DNA of 64,000 nt from NORP294 sp047627915 (lineage in GTDB: Bacteria; Bacteroidota; Bacteroidia; Flavobacteriales_E; Vicingaceae), in assembly GCA_047627915.1 (NCBI GenBank), contig JBLHTZ010000010.1, positions 1 to 64,000 on the forward strand, in the 5' to 3' direction. Position numbers and translations under genes: made by a program. This document shows positions 26,209-34,335 of the stretch, one piece after another (position 1 is the stretch's first letter; each line of letters starts with the position of its first letter). Under the pieces are notes generated by a model, which searched no databases, had not been told where the DNA came from, and saw only the letters and a list, made by a program, of their open reading frames with translations.

Positions 26209-28053
26209 TTAAATATTTTTAACAAAATTTAAAAAGACTTTTTTATGTTGTTCAAGGTCCATATTCGCAGAAAGTGCAACACGAGCAATATAGTCTTTGT
26301 CGCCTTCTTTGGTGGTTCCTTGAGTAGAAGTTGCAGGTATTGTCCAGTAGCATCCTTTTAACTGCCCGTAGCTCACACAATACTTACTTTCATTCGGAAT
26401 TTCCGTAATCATTAAATTGATTAATTTATGATTTAACGCTCTTTTATACGCTTCTCTCTCCACGTCGGTGTTCCCTTTTGTAGGAAGGTCCAAAGAAAAA
26501 ACAGAGGGGGTAAATCCTTGTTTAGCCAACTCTTCTGAAACAAAATTAATTTTAGCAGTAGGTAAAGTGTCCTTTATAAAATTTACAAATTCACGTGTAT
26601 TCACATACGCATCCTTAATTCTTTGATTCATAGAAGGCAGTTGTTTTGCCAATATTTCATACTGAAGATCCGTAGCTTCGTTATTGCAAAGCGTCAGGTG
26701 TAACTCAATTTTTTTAATCAGTGCTTTTCCTCTTTTGTTGGCAACACAATAACCAGCAGTGCATTTTCCACCACTTGGAAACTTCGATCCACTCGCGTAT
26801 GAAATGGCTCTGATGGATGACAGTATGTCAGATTCTCCTAAAAAGTGCACATTTGGGCAAAAGGTTTGGTCTAATATAAACACAGGGTCAATTGCTTTTT
26901 CGCCATTCGCAGTTTTGCGGGTTGCACTTAAAACATTTTTCAATGCGGTTAGATCTGGAACTTCAACTCTTGGGTTGGTAGGAATTTCGGCAATAATGTA
27001 AGGTACTGCGTCTTCAAGCGCCAATTTAGCTAAAACGGTTTCAATACTTTGAACCATATCGTTATCGCCATCAACGGCTAAATCTACTACTTCAACATTG
27101 TCGAGGCAAGCTGCAACTCTTCTTGCTTGGTCATTTGTTCCTCCATAACAATTTGTGGGGACAATGAACTTGATGGCTTTCCCTTTATGATTTTCTAGCG
27201 CATCGTGAATGAGCCCCATCATAATTGCATACTGAATAGATAGTCCGCTAGAACCGACCAGAGCAGGGGTATCTGCAACTGTAATGGTTGAGATAGAATC
27301 TATCACACTTGCTTTGTTCGTTGTCATATTTGAATCCATAATCTCAAAAGGACCTTGGTTGATCAATGACTTTAAAGCAATCAGAGAATTGGAAGGAGTC
27401 ATGGCAATGGTCTCTCTTCTTCTTACGTGTTGAATGTCTGAAATGTAACTTTCATTTGACTCCCCGGCCACAAGTAACACACTACCAAATAGAGGGAAAA
27501 GATTAACATAAAAATCAATGCCCTTGATGCGTTCAGTAACATTAATCTCATTTTGTTTAGAAACTAAAATGGTAGATCCCTTGAAGTCCGGTAACTGCTC
27601 TAGATTGTCAACTTTCTTTAGCTCAAAGTCGTAGCCATAAACACTACGCACTAAATCAGTATCAAAAAAATCCGGTAATTCTTTAGTATAAATGATTTGT
27701 GTGCTTTTCTTGTCGAATAGATTTTTTCTTAAAATCGCTAAAATTGGAATCGTTGCAGATGAAAAACTGATAACACTTTTAGGATTTAGATGATTTAGTT
27801 TTGCAATTCCCCATTCTAGTATGCAAGATAGAGGATGCCCTAATCGAATATAATCGTAAGCAGTTGGAATTTTATTCAGCGCCGAAGACTCAGAATTATT
27901 GGCTTCAAATAAGGTTTCAAACTGATCTAAAAATTCGGTTTTTGCTAATTTTTCATCATAAATATCTAATCGATGAGTTGTTAAACCCAGCCATCCCTCG
28001 GGCATGTTTTCTACTACCTCTTTAATGTAATTAAGCGTTGTATTGTTTTCCAT
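26209..28053 (-). CDS. PLP-dependent enzyme of the Cys/Met-metabolism type
   Basis: 614 residues, longer than typical cystathionine gamma-synthase or lyase (~400). The N-terminal ~220 residues form an extra region. The core then has SGLSIQYAIMMGLI, NCYGGTNDQ and the putative PLP lysine in SYASGSKFPSGGKCTAGY (Lys424), a pattern like the S-x-x-K of the gamma-family transsulfuration enzymes. The exact reaction is not recognisable. It could act on sulfur amino acids or another amino acid with gamma-substituent chemistry. It precedes fhs on the same strand. No signal peptide, so cytoplasmic. Confidence 0.65.
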   Translation of the reverse strand: MENNTTLNYIKEVVENMPEGWLGLTTHRLDIYDEKLAKTEFLDQFETLFEANNSESSALNKIPTAYDYIRLGHPLSCILEWGIAKLNHLNPKSVISFSSATIPILAILRKNLFDKKSTQIIYTKELPDFFDTDLVRSVYGYDFELKKVDNLEQLPDFKGSTILVSKQNEINVTERIKGIDFYVNLFPLFGSVLLVAGESNESYISDIQHVRRRETIAMTPSNSLIALKSLINQGPFEIMDSNMTTNKASVIDSISTITVADTPALVGSSGLSIQYAIMMGLIHDALENHKGKAIKFIVPTNCYGGTNDQARRVAACLDNVEVVDLAVDGDNDMVQSIETVLAKLALEDAVPYIIAEIPTNPRVEVPDLTALKNVLSATRKTANGEKAIDPVFILDQTFCPNVHFLGESDILSSIRAISYASGSKFPSGGKCTAGYCVANKRGKALIKKIELHLTLCNNEATDLQYEILAKQLPSMNQRIKDAYVNTREFVNFIKDTLPTAKINFVSEELAKQGFTPSVFSLDLPTKGNTDVEREAYKRALNHKLINLMITEIPNESKYCVSYGQLKGCYWTIPATSTQGTTKEGDKDYIARVALSANMDLEQHKKVFLNFVKNI

Positions 28054-28203
28054 AGTTTTCTTTGATAGGCTGTTAATTTACATTATTGAAATTTATCTTG
28101 AAAGGGATATGGCGCCTTTTTTCAATGAATCTAAAGTCATTTTATCTGGCGATACTATGGGGTAGAATAAATAGTATTCATGTGTACACTCGTCCGATCG
28201 GAT

Positions 28204-28237
28204 CTTGAGCGTATGCTTACGCTCAAGTCTTTTTTTT
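28204..28237 (+). terminator. Intrinsic terminator on the plus strand with no annotated gene upstream
   Basis: CTTGAGCGTA (28204-28213) and TACGCTCAAG (28218-28227) form a perfect 10-bp stem with a TGCT loop, followed by TC and eight Ts. It reads in the plus direction, yet both neighbouring genes (26209-28053 and 28284-28604) are on the minus strand, and on that strand no T-run follows the hairpin. It may end a small RNA that starts between ~28054 and 28190; the palindrome TCCGATCGGA lies at 28193-28202. Confidence 0.75.
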
Positions 28238-28283
28238 CATAAAACCCCTTCGAGTTATTTTACCGTAAACTTCAAAAACCGAG

Positions 28284-28604
28284 TTACTCTTTCAAGACCT
28301 TAATCGCAATTTCTCTAGCGTCTAAGCAATATTTATCGTCACCCTGTAATTTCCATTCGCCAGTTTTTTCGATGTAAAATCGAACGGTCTTTTCTACCAC
28401 TTCCGAATAACCTCCATATGATGTTAGCGTCTTTTCTACCTCCTCCATATAGTCAGCATTACTTAACTCTTCGTCTGATACTAACTTCCACAGTCTATTA
28501 ATGCGCTTAGACTTTTCCTTATAGCTTGGGCCTTCTGTTTTATAAGCCATTAAAAAAAGGGAAAGTGCTTTTGCTTCTGGCGACGGTTTTTCTGATTTTT
28601 TCAT
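28284..28604 (-). CDS. Small hypothetical protein
   Basis: 106 residues, highly charged (Lys and Glu rich), with predicted helices and no signal peptide or membrane segment. I do not recognise a family. The pattern EVEKTLTSYGGYSEVVEKTV suggests a helical cytoplasmic protein. It stands alone, divergent from the gene at 28710, with the orphan plus-strand terminator beyond its 3' end. Confidence 0.5.
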   Translation of the reverse strand: MKKSEKPSPEAKALSLFLMAYKTEGPSYKEKSKRINRLWKLVSDEELSNADYMEEVEKTLTSYGGYSEVVEKTVRFYIEKTGEWKLQGDDKYCLDAREIAIKVLKE

Positions 28605-28709
28605 CTTGCTATTTCTGTAAATGTAATGTTATCCAACCATTCTTTTATTAAACTATGAATGATCCGGTACGAGTTGAACAAATCCCAGTAGAATTTGTAA
28701 ATTACCATT

Positions 28710-29132
28710 ATGAAAATCATACTAAAGTCAAAAGTAATTGGAGATTTAACCACTGTATACAATCGGTTTGACGATAATCTATTTCGTTACTTACTACCTC
28801 CGGGAGCTGCTCTAATTGAGTTTGGTGGATCAAAAAAAGGTGATATTGTACACCTTACGTTACCACTTGCCGGTGAATGGATCAGTGAAATTACAGAGGA
28901 TGGGATATCTCCAGGCATGCGATATTTTGTAGATGAAGGGCGAAAGTTACCATTCCCGTTAAAAAAATGGAAGCATAAACACATTTTGCACGCCGCAGGA
29001 AAAAATACCATCATTGAAGATAATATGAGTTTTTCATCTGGTAATATCATTATTGATTTATTTATCTACCCTGTGCTATTACTTTCATTTTTGCCGAGAA
29101 TATGGCAGTATAAAAGCTATTTCAAAAACTGA
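28710..29132 (+). CDS. Hypothetical protein, SRPBCC/START-like
   Basis: 140 residues. The order of elements (strand, helix with FDDNLFRYLLPPGAALIEFGG, then strands with DIVHLTLPLAGEWISEITE and a C-terminal hydrophobic helix FIYPVLLLSFLPRIWQY) resembles the SRPBCC ligand-binding fold. There are no catalytic motifs. The C-terminal helix might associate with the membrane. Single gene; about 240 bases without genes follow, in which I see no structured element. Confidence 0.55.
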   Translation: MKIILKSKVIGDLTTVYNRFDDNLFRYLLPPGAALIEFGGSKKGDIVHLTLPLAGEWISEITEDGISPGMRYFVDEGRKLPFPLKKWKHKHILHAAGKNTIIEDNMSFSSGNIIIDLFIYPVLLLSFLPRIWQYKSYFKN

Positions 29133-29373
29133 CGGTGTTGTTATGTATTAGATTTCCATTCTATCACAAAATCAGTTACTAACAGGTTTTGGGTTTTTAG
29201 AAATGAGAAAAATGACAGAAATAATTAAGGTGAAATTAACTAGCTATTTTCGAGTGTTGTAACGGGGCTAGAGTGTCTTCGCTAATAAAATGTAGGCAGA
29301 TTACACTATTTTTATAATCAAATACTTAACTTGTTTTTTAAATTAAGGCTTATTTCTTAAACCTATGTATACC

Positions 29374-32300
29374 ATGATAAAGCAAACGATAACAGCTCTT
29401 TTAATCTGTTTTTCTATAACACTTCAAAGTCAAAACAAGCCCGTTTCTGATACCTCATTGGCCGGATTCAAATTCAGAAGTATCGGTCCAGCTTTTATGT
29501 CAGGGCGGATAGCTGATATTGCAATTCACCCTAAAAATGATAATGTGTGGTTCATTGCTGTTGGTTCCGGTGGGGTTTGGCGTACTAAAAACAGCGGAAT
29601 TACTTGGGACCCTGTTTTTGATAAGGAGAAAGTATTCAGCATAGGATGTGTTACGATTGATCCAAATCAACCAACTAACATATGGGTAGGTACGGGTGAA
29701 AATGTGGGTGGCCGCCACATGAGTTTTGGAGATGGAATTTACAAAAGTGCGGATGGAGGAAATACATGGAAAAACATGGGGCTTGCTAAATCTGAGCACA
29801 TTTCTAAAATTATCGTGCATCCTACTAATTCTGACATCGTTTTTGTTGCCGTTCAGGGCCCTTTATGGTCGAGCGGAGGAGAACGTGGATTTTACGTAAC
29901 AAAAGATGGCGGTAAAACATGGAAGAAAACCTTGGGAGATGACAAATGGACAGGTGTAACGGACATTGCAATTGATCCAACTAATCTGGATGTGATGTAT
30001 GCTGCGACTTGGGATCGACACCGAACCGTGGCAGCATATATGGGTGGAGGACCAGGTTCTGGACTTCATAAAAGTATGGATGGTGGACTAACTTGGATCA
30101 AACTAACCGCAGGACTTCCTGACGGAAATCTGGGAAAAATTGGTTTGGCCGTGAGTCCGCAAAAATCAAATGTAGTGTATGCCGCCATTGAACTTAATCG
30201 CAGAACTGGAGAGGTTTATCGCAGTGAAGACTTTGGAGTTAGCTGGAAAAAAATGTCATCTACTGTTTCCGGAGCTACTGGTCCACATTACTATCAAGAG
30301 TTATATACCTCACCCCATAAATTTGATCGCATATACCTTATGGACATGCGAGTGCAAGTAAGTGAAAATGGTGGTGAAACATTTAACCGCATGCCTGAAG
30401 AACACAAACACAGTGATAATCATGCGATGGCTTTCCGAACCGATGATCCGAACTACCTTTTGGTGGGCTCAGATGGTGGATTGTATGAGTCTTTTGATTT
30501 GGGACAAAATTGGCGGTACATGGCTAATTTACCACTTACGCAATATTACAAAGTAGCAGTTGACGATGCCGAACCGTTTTATAATATTTATGGAGGAACA
30601 CAAGATAATAATACACAAGGAGGGCCATCACGCACGGACAATGTGCACGGTATTATGAATTCAGATTGGCACGTTGTGCTCTTCGGAGATGGCCATCAGC
30701 CTGCAACAGAGCCGGGCAACCCTAACATACTTTATGCCGAATGGCAGCAAGGAAATTTAACACGAGTGGATAAAACAACAGGAGAAATCGTTTACATCCA
30801 ACCGCAACCAGCGGAAGACGATCCTGTAGAGCGTTTCAATTGGGATGCTCCGATTTTGGTGAGTCCGCATGACTCAAAAACGTTATTTTTTGCTTCGCAA
30901 AGAGTTTGGAAGTCAACTGATAGAGGAGATAGTTGGAACGCTATATCCAAAGACCTGACGAAAGATTTAGAGCGCATCGAACAACTTATCATGGGGAAAA
31001 AACAAAGTTGGGAAAATGCATGGGATATCTATGCCATGTCGAATTATAGCACCATTACTTCGCTCACTGAATCTCCGGTTCAAAAAGGATTAATCTATGC
31101 TGGTACCGACGATGGGCTTATTCAAGTTACTGACAACAATGGTGAATTTTGGCGTAAAATACCAGTATCTTCTTTGGGTGCGCCCAGTACTGCATTTGTT
31201 AATGACATTAAAGCTGATTTATACGATGCGAATACCGTGTATGTATGTTTAGACAATCATAAATACGGCGATTACAAACCCTATTTTTTCAGAAGCAACG
31301 ATAAAGGTAAAACTTGGAAGAAGCTGACCAGTAAGCTTCCAGAAACAACGTTGGTATGGCGCATGGTTCAGGATCATGTGAAAAAAGACTTATTATTTTT
31401 AGCTACTGAGTTTGGGATATATACTTCTTTCAATGGTGGAGCTAATTGGCACCAGATGAAGGGAGGTCTGCCCACCATTTCATTTCGTGACTTGGCTATT
31501 CAGAAAAGAGAAAATGACCTAGTTGCAGCCTCCTTTGGTCGAGGGTTTTACGTCTTGGATGATTACAGTCCACTGCGAGAAATGAATGAAGACAATCTAA
31601 ATGAGGAGGGTCATTTATTTCCCATAAAAGATGCTTGGTGGTATGTTCCTCGACCAGTGTTGAGTTTTGATGGAAAAGGCTCTCAAGGAGCAAGTCATTA
31701 TGTAGCACCCAATCCGGAGTTTGGAGCTATAATCACTTACCATTTGGCACAAGATTATAAATCATTAGAAGACGAGCGCAAAGAAGCAGAGAAAGCAAAT
31801 AAAGAGGGGGATATTGAGTTTCCAGGTTGGGAAACACTAGAAAAAGAAAAACTTCAACAAAAACCAGTGATCTATTTGCTGATTAAAGATACAGAAGGGA
31901 ATGTTATTCGAAGAATTGAAGTGCCTGCAAAAAATGGTGTTCACCGAGTAGCTTGGGATTTGCGCTATCCATTTACGGATGCAATACGTTCAGCAAAAAT
32001 ACCTAAGGATGACGATGATCTTCCAAAAGGGTTGATGGCAGCACCAGGAGAGTACACGGCTACTTTGGTTAAACTAATTGAGGGCAAAAGCACAGAGCTT
32101 GGCAAGACTCAACGTTTTAGGGTAAAACGACTCAAGAAAGGTTCGTTGGAAGGAAGTTCGGATGATGTAACTGCGGCATTCTGGAGAAAGCTGGAGGGTA
32201 TTAATTCGCAGTTGAGTGCGAGCAATGTGGTCCTCAATGAAAATCAAGAAAAGCTAAAAAGAATGTCTATCGCTCTTAGTCGCAGTCAAAGTGCACCTGG

Positions 32301-32622
32301 GGATTTGGATAAGCAATTGTATGAATTGAGAAATCGATTGCTATTGATGAGCAAGCAATTAAACGGTGATCCAATCCGCAGCTCAGTGGGTGAAAAATCA
32401 AAACCAACTATAGAAAGTCGAGTTTCCGCGGCAGTCATGGGAACTACAAATAGCACGTATGGTCCAACACCGATGCACAAGCAAAGTTTGGAGATTGCGC
32501 AGAAACAGCTGACTGCATTGCGAAAGGAGTTAAAAGACATTATAAATGTCCAAATGCCTTCTTTGGAGCAGGCTCTGAAGGCTGTAAATGCTCCATATGT
32601 TAAAGGGTCGGGATTGAAGTAA
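29374..32622 (+). CDS. Secreted sortilin/VPS10-like BNR-repeat beta-propeller protein
   Basis: About 1082 residues from ATG 29374 (an ATG at 29365 is also in frame). The signal peptide ends LQSQ. At least seven Asp-box/BNR repeats of the form S.D.G.TW are seen, e.g. SADGGNTWKNM, TKDGGKTWKKT, SMDGGLTWIKL, SEDFGVSWKKM, STDRGDSWNAI and SNDKGKTWKKL, consistent with a 10-bladed VPS10-like propeller spanning ~30-740. The C-terminal third contains an Ig-like segment (VIYLLIKDTEGNVIRRIEV) and a helical tail (~930-1085). Databases often label such proteins glycosyl hydrolase, but no catalytic acid is evident. Likely an extracellular or periplasmic binding protein. Confidence 0.85.
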   Translation: MIKQTITALLICFSITLQSQNKPVSDTSLAGFKFRSIGPAFMSGRIADIAIHPKNDNVWFIAVGSGGVWRTKNSGITWDPVFDKEKVFSIGCVTIDPNQPTNIWVGTGENVGGRHMSFGDGIYKSADGGNTWKNMGLAKSEHISKIIVHPTNSDIVFVAVQGPLWSSGGERGFYVTKDGGKTWKKTLGDDKWTGVTDIAIDPTNLDVMYAATWDRHRTVAAYMGGGPGSGLHKSMDGGLTWIKLTAGLPDGNLGKIGLAVSPQKSNVVYAAIELNRRTGEVYRSEDFGVSWKKMSSTVSGATGPHYYQELYTSPHKFDRIYLMDMRVQVSENGGETFNRMPEEHKHSDNHAMAFRTDDPNYLLVGSDGGLYESFDLGQNWRYMANLPLTQYYKVAVDDAEPFYNIYGGTQDNNTQGGPSRTDNVHGIMNSDWHVVLFGDGHQPATEPGNPNILYAEWQQGNLTRVDKTTGEIVYIQPQPAEDDPVERFNWDAPILVSPHDSKTLFFASQRVWKSTDRGDSWNAISKDLTKDLERIEQLIMGKKQSWENAWDIYAMSNYSTITSLTESPVQKGLIYAGTDDGLIQVTDNNGEFWRKIPVSSLGAPSTAFVNDIKADLYDANTVYVCLDNHKYGDYKPYFFRSNDKGKTWKKLTSKLPETTLVWRMVQDHVKKDLLFLATEFGIYTSFNGGANWHQMKGGLPTISFRDLAIQKRENDLVAASFGRGFYVLDDYSPLREMNEDNLNEEGHLFPIKDAWWYVPRPVLSFDGKGSQGASHYVAPNPEFGAIITYHLAQDYKSLEDERKEAEKANKEGDIEFPGWETLEKEKLQQKPVIYLLIKDTEGNVIRRIEVPAKNGVHRVAWDLRYPFTDAIRSAKIPKDDDDLPKGLMAAPGEYTATLVKLIEGKSTELGKTQRFRVKRLKKGSLEGSSDDVTAAFWRKLEGINSQLSASNVVLNENQEKLKRMSIALSRSQSAPGDLDKQLYELRNRLLLMSKQLNGDPIRSSVGEKSKPTIESRVSAAVMGTTNSTYGPTPMHKQSLEIAQKQLTALRKELKDIINVQMPSLEQALKAVNAPYVKGSGLK

Positions 32623-32788
32623 TATTTTGGTCTTGAATATATGTAATGCAGAACTTTAGGTCTTAATTTTAGTAAATTAATAATTCTATCTGATTTTTCG
32701 CTTTCTAAAAGACTGGGCAGTGAATCAACTTTGTTGAATTCTGTTAATATTTCTCATCTTTTCTATTTATAATGCTGGGTTATAGTTT

Positions 32789-32796
32789 TATCTTTG
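32789..32796 (+). promoter_or_regulatory. -7 element TATCTTTG before guaA, suggesting a leaderless transcript
   Basis: TATCTTTG matches the Bacteroidota TAnnTTTG consensus exactly. Its final G lies six bases before the A of the guaA ATG at 32802, so transcription should begin at or next to the start codon. No convincing -33 element is seen. Confidence 0.6.
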
Positions 32797-32801
32797 TCGC
32801 C

Positions 32802-34334
32802 ATGCAAGAGAAGATTATCATCATAGATTTTGGTTCCCAATACACCCAGTTAATTGGGCGGAGAGTGCGTGAATTGAATGTTTATTCAGAAATTCATCCG
32901 TACAATAAGTTACCCGAATTTGACGACTCAGTGAAAGGAGTTATTCTTTCTGGTAGTCCATTTTCTGTGCTCGATGAAACGGCACCACAATTCAATTTTG
33001 ATTTGGTAAAAGGGAAAATACCTTTGTTAGGCGTTTGTTACGGTGCTCAATATATGTCACACACACTTGGCGCCAATGTAGCTCCTTCAAACACAAGAGA
33101 GTATGGTAGAGCAAACTTGAATTTTGTGGATGACTCTAATGTCTTAATGAAAGGTGTTCCAATGAACTCTCAGGTATGGATGTCGCACGGCGATACCATT
33201 AATACGATACCGGATAATTTTCAGTTAATCGCAAGTACTCCAGATGTTAAAGTTGCCGCTTTTCAATTGAAAAATGAGCAAACTTTTGGAATTCAATTTC
33301 ACCCAGAAGTTTATCACAGTACAGATGGATTGCAATTGCTTCAAAACTTTATAGTTGATGTATGCGCCTGTGACCAATCATGGACACCGGATGCGTTTGC
33401 TGAAACAACCATTGAAAAGTTAAAAAATCAAATTGGCGATGACAAGGTTGTACTTGGTTTAAGCGGAGGAGTTGATTCTACAGTGGCAGCAATGTTACTG
33501 CACAATGCAATTGGTAAAAACCTGTATTGTATTTTTGTGGATAATGGTTTGTTGCGGAAAAATGAATTTGAGTCTGTTTTAGATCAATACAAACATTTAG
33601 GGTTAAACATTAAAGGAGTTGATGCAAAAGATCGTTTTATTTCTGCGTTAGTAGGAGAATCTGATCCTGAGACAAAACGAAAAGCCATTGGCAGAGTATT
33701 CATTGAGGTGTTCGACGATGAGGCGCATGCAGTAAAAGATGTAAAATGGTTAGGTCAAGGAACCATTTACCCTGATGTAATTGAGTCGGTTTCTGCAACT
33801 GGAGGTCCTTCTGCAACCATCAAATCACATCACAATGTGGGAGGTTTACCAGACTTTATGAAACTAAAGGTGGTAGAACCTTTGCGTTTGTTGTTTAAAG
33901 ATGAAGTAAGAAGAGTAGGGGCTTCTTTGGGATTAAGCCAAGACCTTTTGGGACGTCATCCTTTTCCGGGACCTGGATTAGCCATTCGTATTCTTGGTGA
34001 TATCACAGCAGAAAAGGTACGGATATTGCAAGAAGTTGATTCTATATTTATAAATGGATTGAAATCAGACGGGCTATACGATAAAGTTTGGCAGGCAGGA
34101 GCAATTCTCCTACCGGTACAATCGGTGGGGGTTATGGGTGACGAAAGAACCTATGAACAAGCAGTTGCTTTACGAGCGGTAAGTTCTACAGATGGAATGA
34201 CAGCCGATTGGAGTCATTTGCCTTATGAGTTTTTAGCAAAAATTTCGAACCAAATTATCAATAAGGTGAAAGGGGTAAACCGAGTAGTTTACGACATTAG
34301 CAGTAAACCACCAGCAACCATTGAATGGGAATAA
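32802..34334 (+). CDS. guaA: GMP synthase (glutamine-hydrolysing)
   Basis: 510 residues from ATG 32802 (MQEKIIIIDFGSQYTQLI, the canonical N-terminus); the ten-codon upstream extension would overlap the promoter. It converts XMP to GMP using glutamine and ATP. The class I glutaminase domain has GVCYGAQYM (nucleophile Cys ~79) and FGIQFHPEVYHS. The PP-loop is LSGGVDSTVAA (~225), and the dimerisation domain ends in the conserved SSKPPATIEWE. It is followed one base after its stop by the LysM-fusion gene. Confidence 0.97.
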   Translation: MQEKIIIIDFGSQYTQLIGRRVRELNVYSEIHPYNKLPEFDDSVKGVILSGSPFSVLDETAPQFNFDLVKGKIPLLGVCYGAQYMSHTLGANVAPSNTREYGRANLNFVDDSNVLMKGVPMNSQVWMSHGDTINTIPDNFQLIASTPDVKVAAFQLKNEQTFGIQFHPEVYHSTDGLQLLQNFIVDVCACDQSWTPDAFAETTIEKLKNQIGDDKVVLGLSGGVDSTVAAMLLHNAIGKNLYCIFVDNGLLRKNEFESVLDQYKHLGLNIKGVDAKDRFISALVGESDPETKRKAIGRVFIEVFDDEAHAVKDVKWLGQGTIYPDVIESVSATGGPSATIKSHHNVGGLPDFMKLKVVEPLRLLFKDEVRRVGASLGLSQDLLGRHPFPGPGLAIRILGDITAEKVRILQEVDSIFINGLKSDGLYDKVWQAGAILLPVQSVGVMGDERTYEQAVALRAVSSTDGMTADWSHLPYEFLAKISNQIINKVKGVNRVVYDISSKPPATIEWE

Positions 34335-34335
34335 T

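Noticed and set aside
32623..32801. Purine riboswitch before guaA
   Set aside because: The -7 element places the transcript start at the ATG, leaving no room for an aptamer, and no aptamer-like core was seen.
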